Assembly: GCA_913060955.1 (NCBI GenBank)
Contig: CAJXTH010000006.1
Coordinates: forward strand, 1 to 13,401
Reading direction: 5' to 3'
DNA: 13,401 nucleotides
From: an uncultured bacterium
GTDB taxonomy: Bacteria; Patescibacteriota; Minisyncoccia; SW-4-49-11
This document shows, in pieces, positions 13,080-13,401 of the stretch (the stretch's first letter is position 1; every line of letters starts with the position of its first letter). The translations under genes were made by a program, and so were the position numbers. Below the pieces are notes generated by a model. That model had not been told where the DNA came from, did no database searches, and saw only the letters and a program-made list of their open reading frames with translations.

Positions 13080-13108
13080 ATACTACCATGACTGAGCTGC
13101 TTATCCAA
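13080..13108 (-). promoter_or_regulatory. Promoter of aspS (TTGGAT-17-TAGTAT, extended -10)
   Basis: On the minus strand TTGGAT (13103-13108) is followed after 17 bp by TAGTAT (13080-13085), extended by TGG. The ATG at 13052 lies 27 bp downstream. The -35 sits in the last codons of the upstream phosphatase gene, so aspS has both its own promoter and possible read-through. Confidence 0.55.
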
Positions 13109-13401
13109 GCTCTTTTTCTATCCTTTCGGTTACTTTGAGAACCTCTGCATTGGCAAGCTCAGCAACCTGGTTCATCGTTATTGATCGTGGTGAAAGTTCC
13201 TCCCCTCGAATCCCATACAGCCATCCTCGCAAAATCCGTAACGGAGCACTATGAGAGACAATCGCAATAGACTCTCCTTGGTGGGTAGATTCTAAGTTAG
13301 TAAAAACCTCAAGCATTCGATCCAAAACAGCAACATAGGGTTCCATACCATATGAACACTGCTCCCACTGCAAATCATCAAGGGCTATGTGAGACTTCAT
13401 C
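13101..13401 (-). CDS. Histidine phosphatase (phosphoglycerate mutase-like) family protein, 5' end outside the window
   Basis: The C-terminal 99 or so residues of a protein that continues past the right edge; the Met at 13400 is probably internal. The visible part holds the second conserved His block of the histidine phosphatase superfamily, GESIAIVSHSAPLRILRGWL (42-61 of the visible part, with H50 the general second histidine), followed by the usual helix and a closing NAEVLKV strand. The N-terminal RHG motif carrying the phospho-accepting His must lie outside the window. Members range from phosphoglycerate mutases to alpha-ribazole and nucleotide phosphatases; the substrate cannot be told here. 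The gap to aspS is 48 nt. Confidence 0.8.
   Translation of the reverse strand, partial: MKSHIALDDLQWEQCSYGMEPYVAVLDRMLEVFTNLESTHQGESIAIVSHSAPLRILRGWLYGIRGEELSPRSITMNQVAELANAEVLKVTERIEKELG

Overview
The window reads as a compact, gene-dense piece of a bacterial chromosome, most likely from the Patescibacteria (Candidate Phyla Radiation). This is an inference. It rests on the short genes and tight, often overlapping spacing, the near absence of Shine-Dalgarno sequences, a bacterial AspRS without its GAD insertion, several small envelope proteins, and a tRNA gene with no encoded CCA. TGA is used as a normal stop (for example at 1805-1807 and 4093-4095), so the TGA-recoding CPR lineages are unlikely. 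Most of the window is of middling GC. The first ~1.8 kb is visibly AT-richer.

Layout. 1-1773 (minus) is the 5' part of a large secreted protein with a signal peptide, a helical stalk and an Asp-box (sialidase-like) beta-propeller; it runs off the left edge and lies 31 nt downstream of an Erm/KsgA-type rRNA adenine methyltransferase (1805-2587, minus). Divergent from that is a two-domain Sua5-type threonylcarbamoyl-AMP synthase (2673-3653, plus). Its stop overlaps that of a small conserved membrane protein with a CxxC motif (3650-4060, minus), which follows an ABC-F ATPase (4093-5841, minus). A glycerophosphodiester phosphodiesterase (5928-6740, plus) ends at a bidirectional terminator shared with a minus-strand pair: a possible ribbon-helix-helix protein (7205-7525) and a membrane-anchored cytochrome-b5-like protein (6782-7192).

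From the divergent region 7526-7654, a strong TTGACA/TATAAT promoter drives a likely three-gene envelope operon: YggT-like, GlsB-like and tandem PRC-barrel (7655-8783). It closes at a second bidirectional terminator shared with a GNAT acetyltransferase (8820-9377, minus). A tRNA-Pro(TGG) gene (9468-9540) has its own promoter and terminator. It is followed by a RimK-like ATP-grasp enzyme (9721-10593) and a YdjM-type membrane hydrolase (10623-11093). The right end is minus-strand: the 3' part of a histidine phosphatase (13101-13401), then AspRS (11640-13052), then a membrane-anchored OB-like hypothetical protein (11056-11595).

Functionally the window mixes translation genes (rRNA methylation, t6A synthesis, ABC-F, tRNA-Pro, AspRS) with envelope genes (Asp-box protein, GDPD, YggT/GlsB/PRC, cytochrome-b5 protein, YdjM). 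No mobile element, CRISPR array or obvious defence system was seen. The most useful points for follow-up are the GAD-less AspRS with mixed specificity residues, the Erm-like features of the methyltransferase, the repeated extended -10 promoter element, and the heme-binding b5-like protein. No stretch longer than 300 bases lacks a gene; the longest gene-free interval is about 180 nt (9541-9720).
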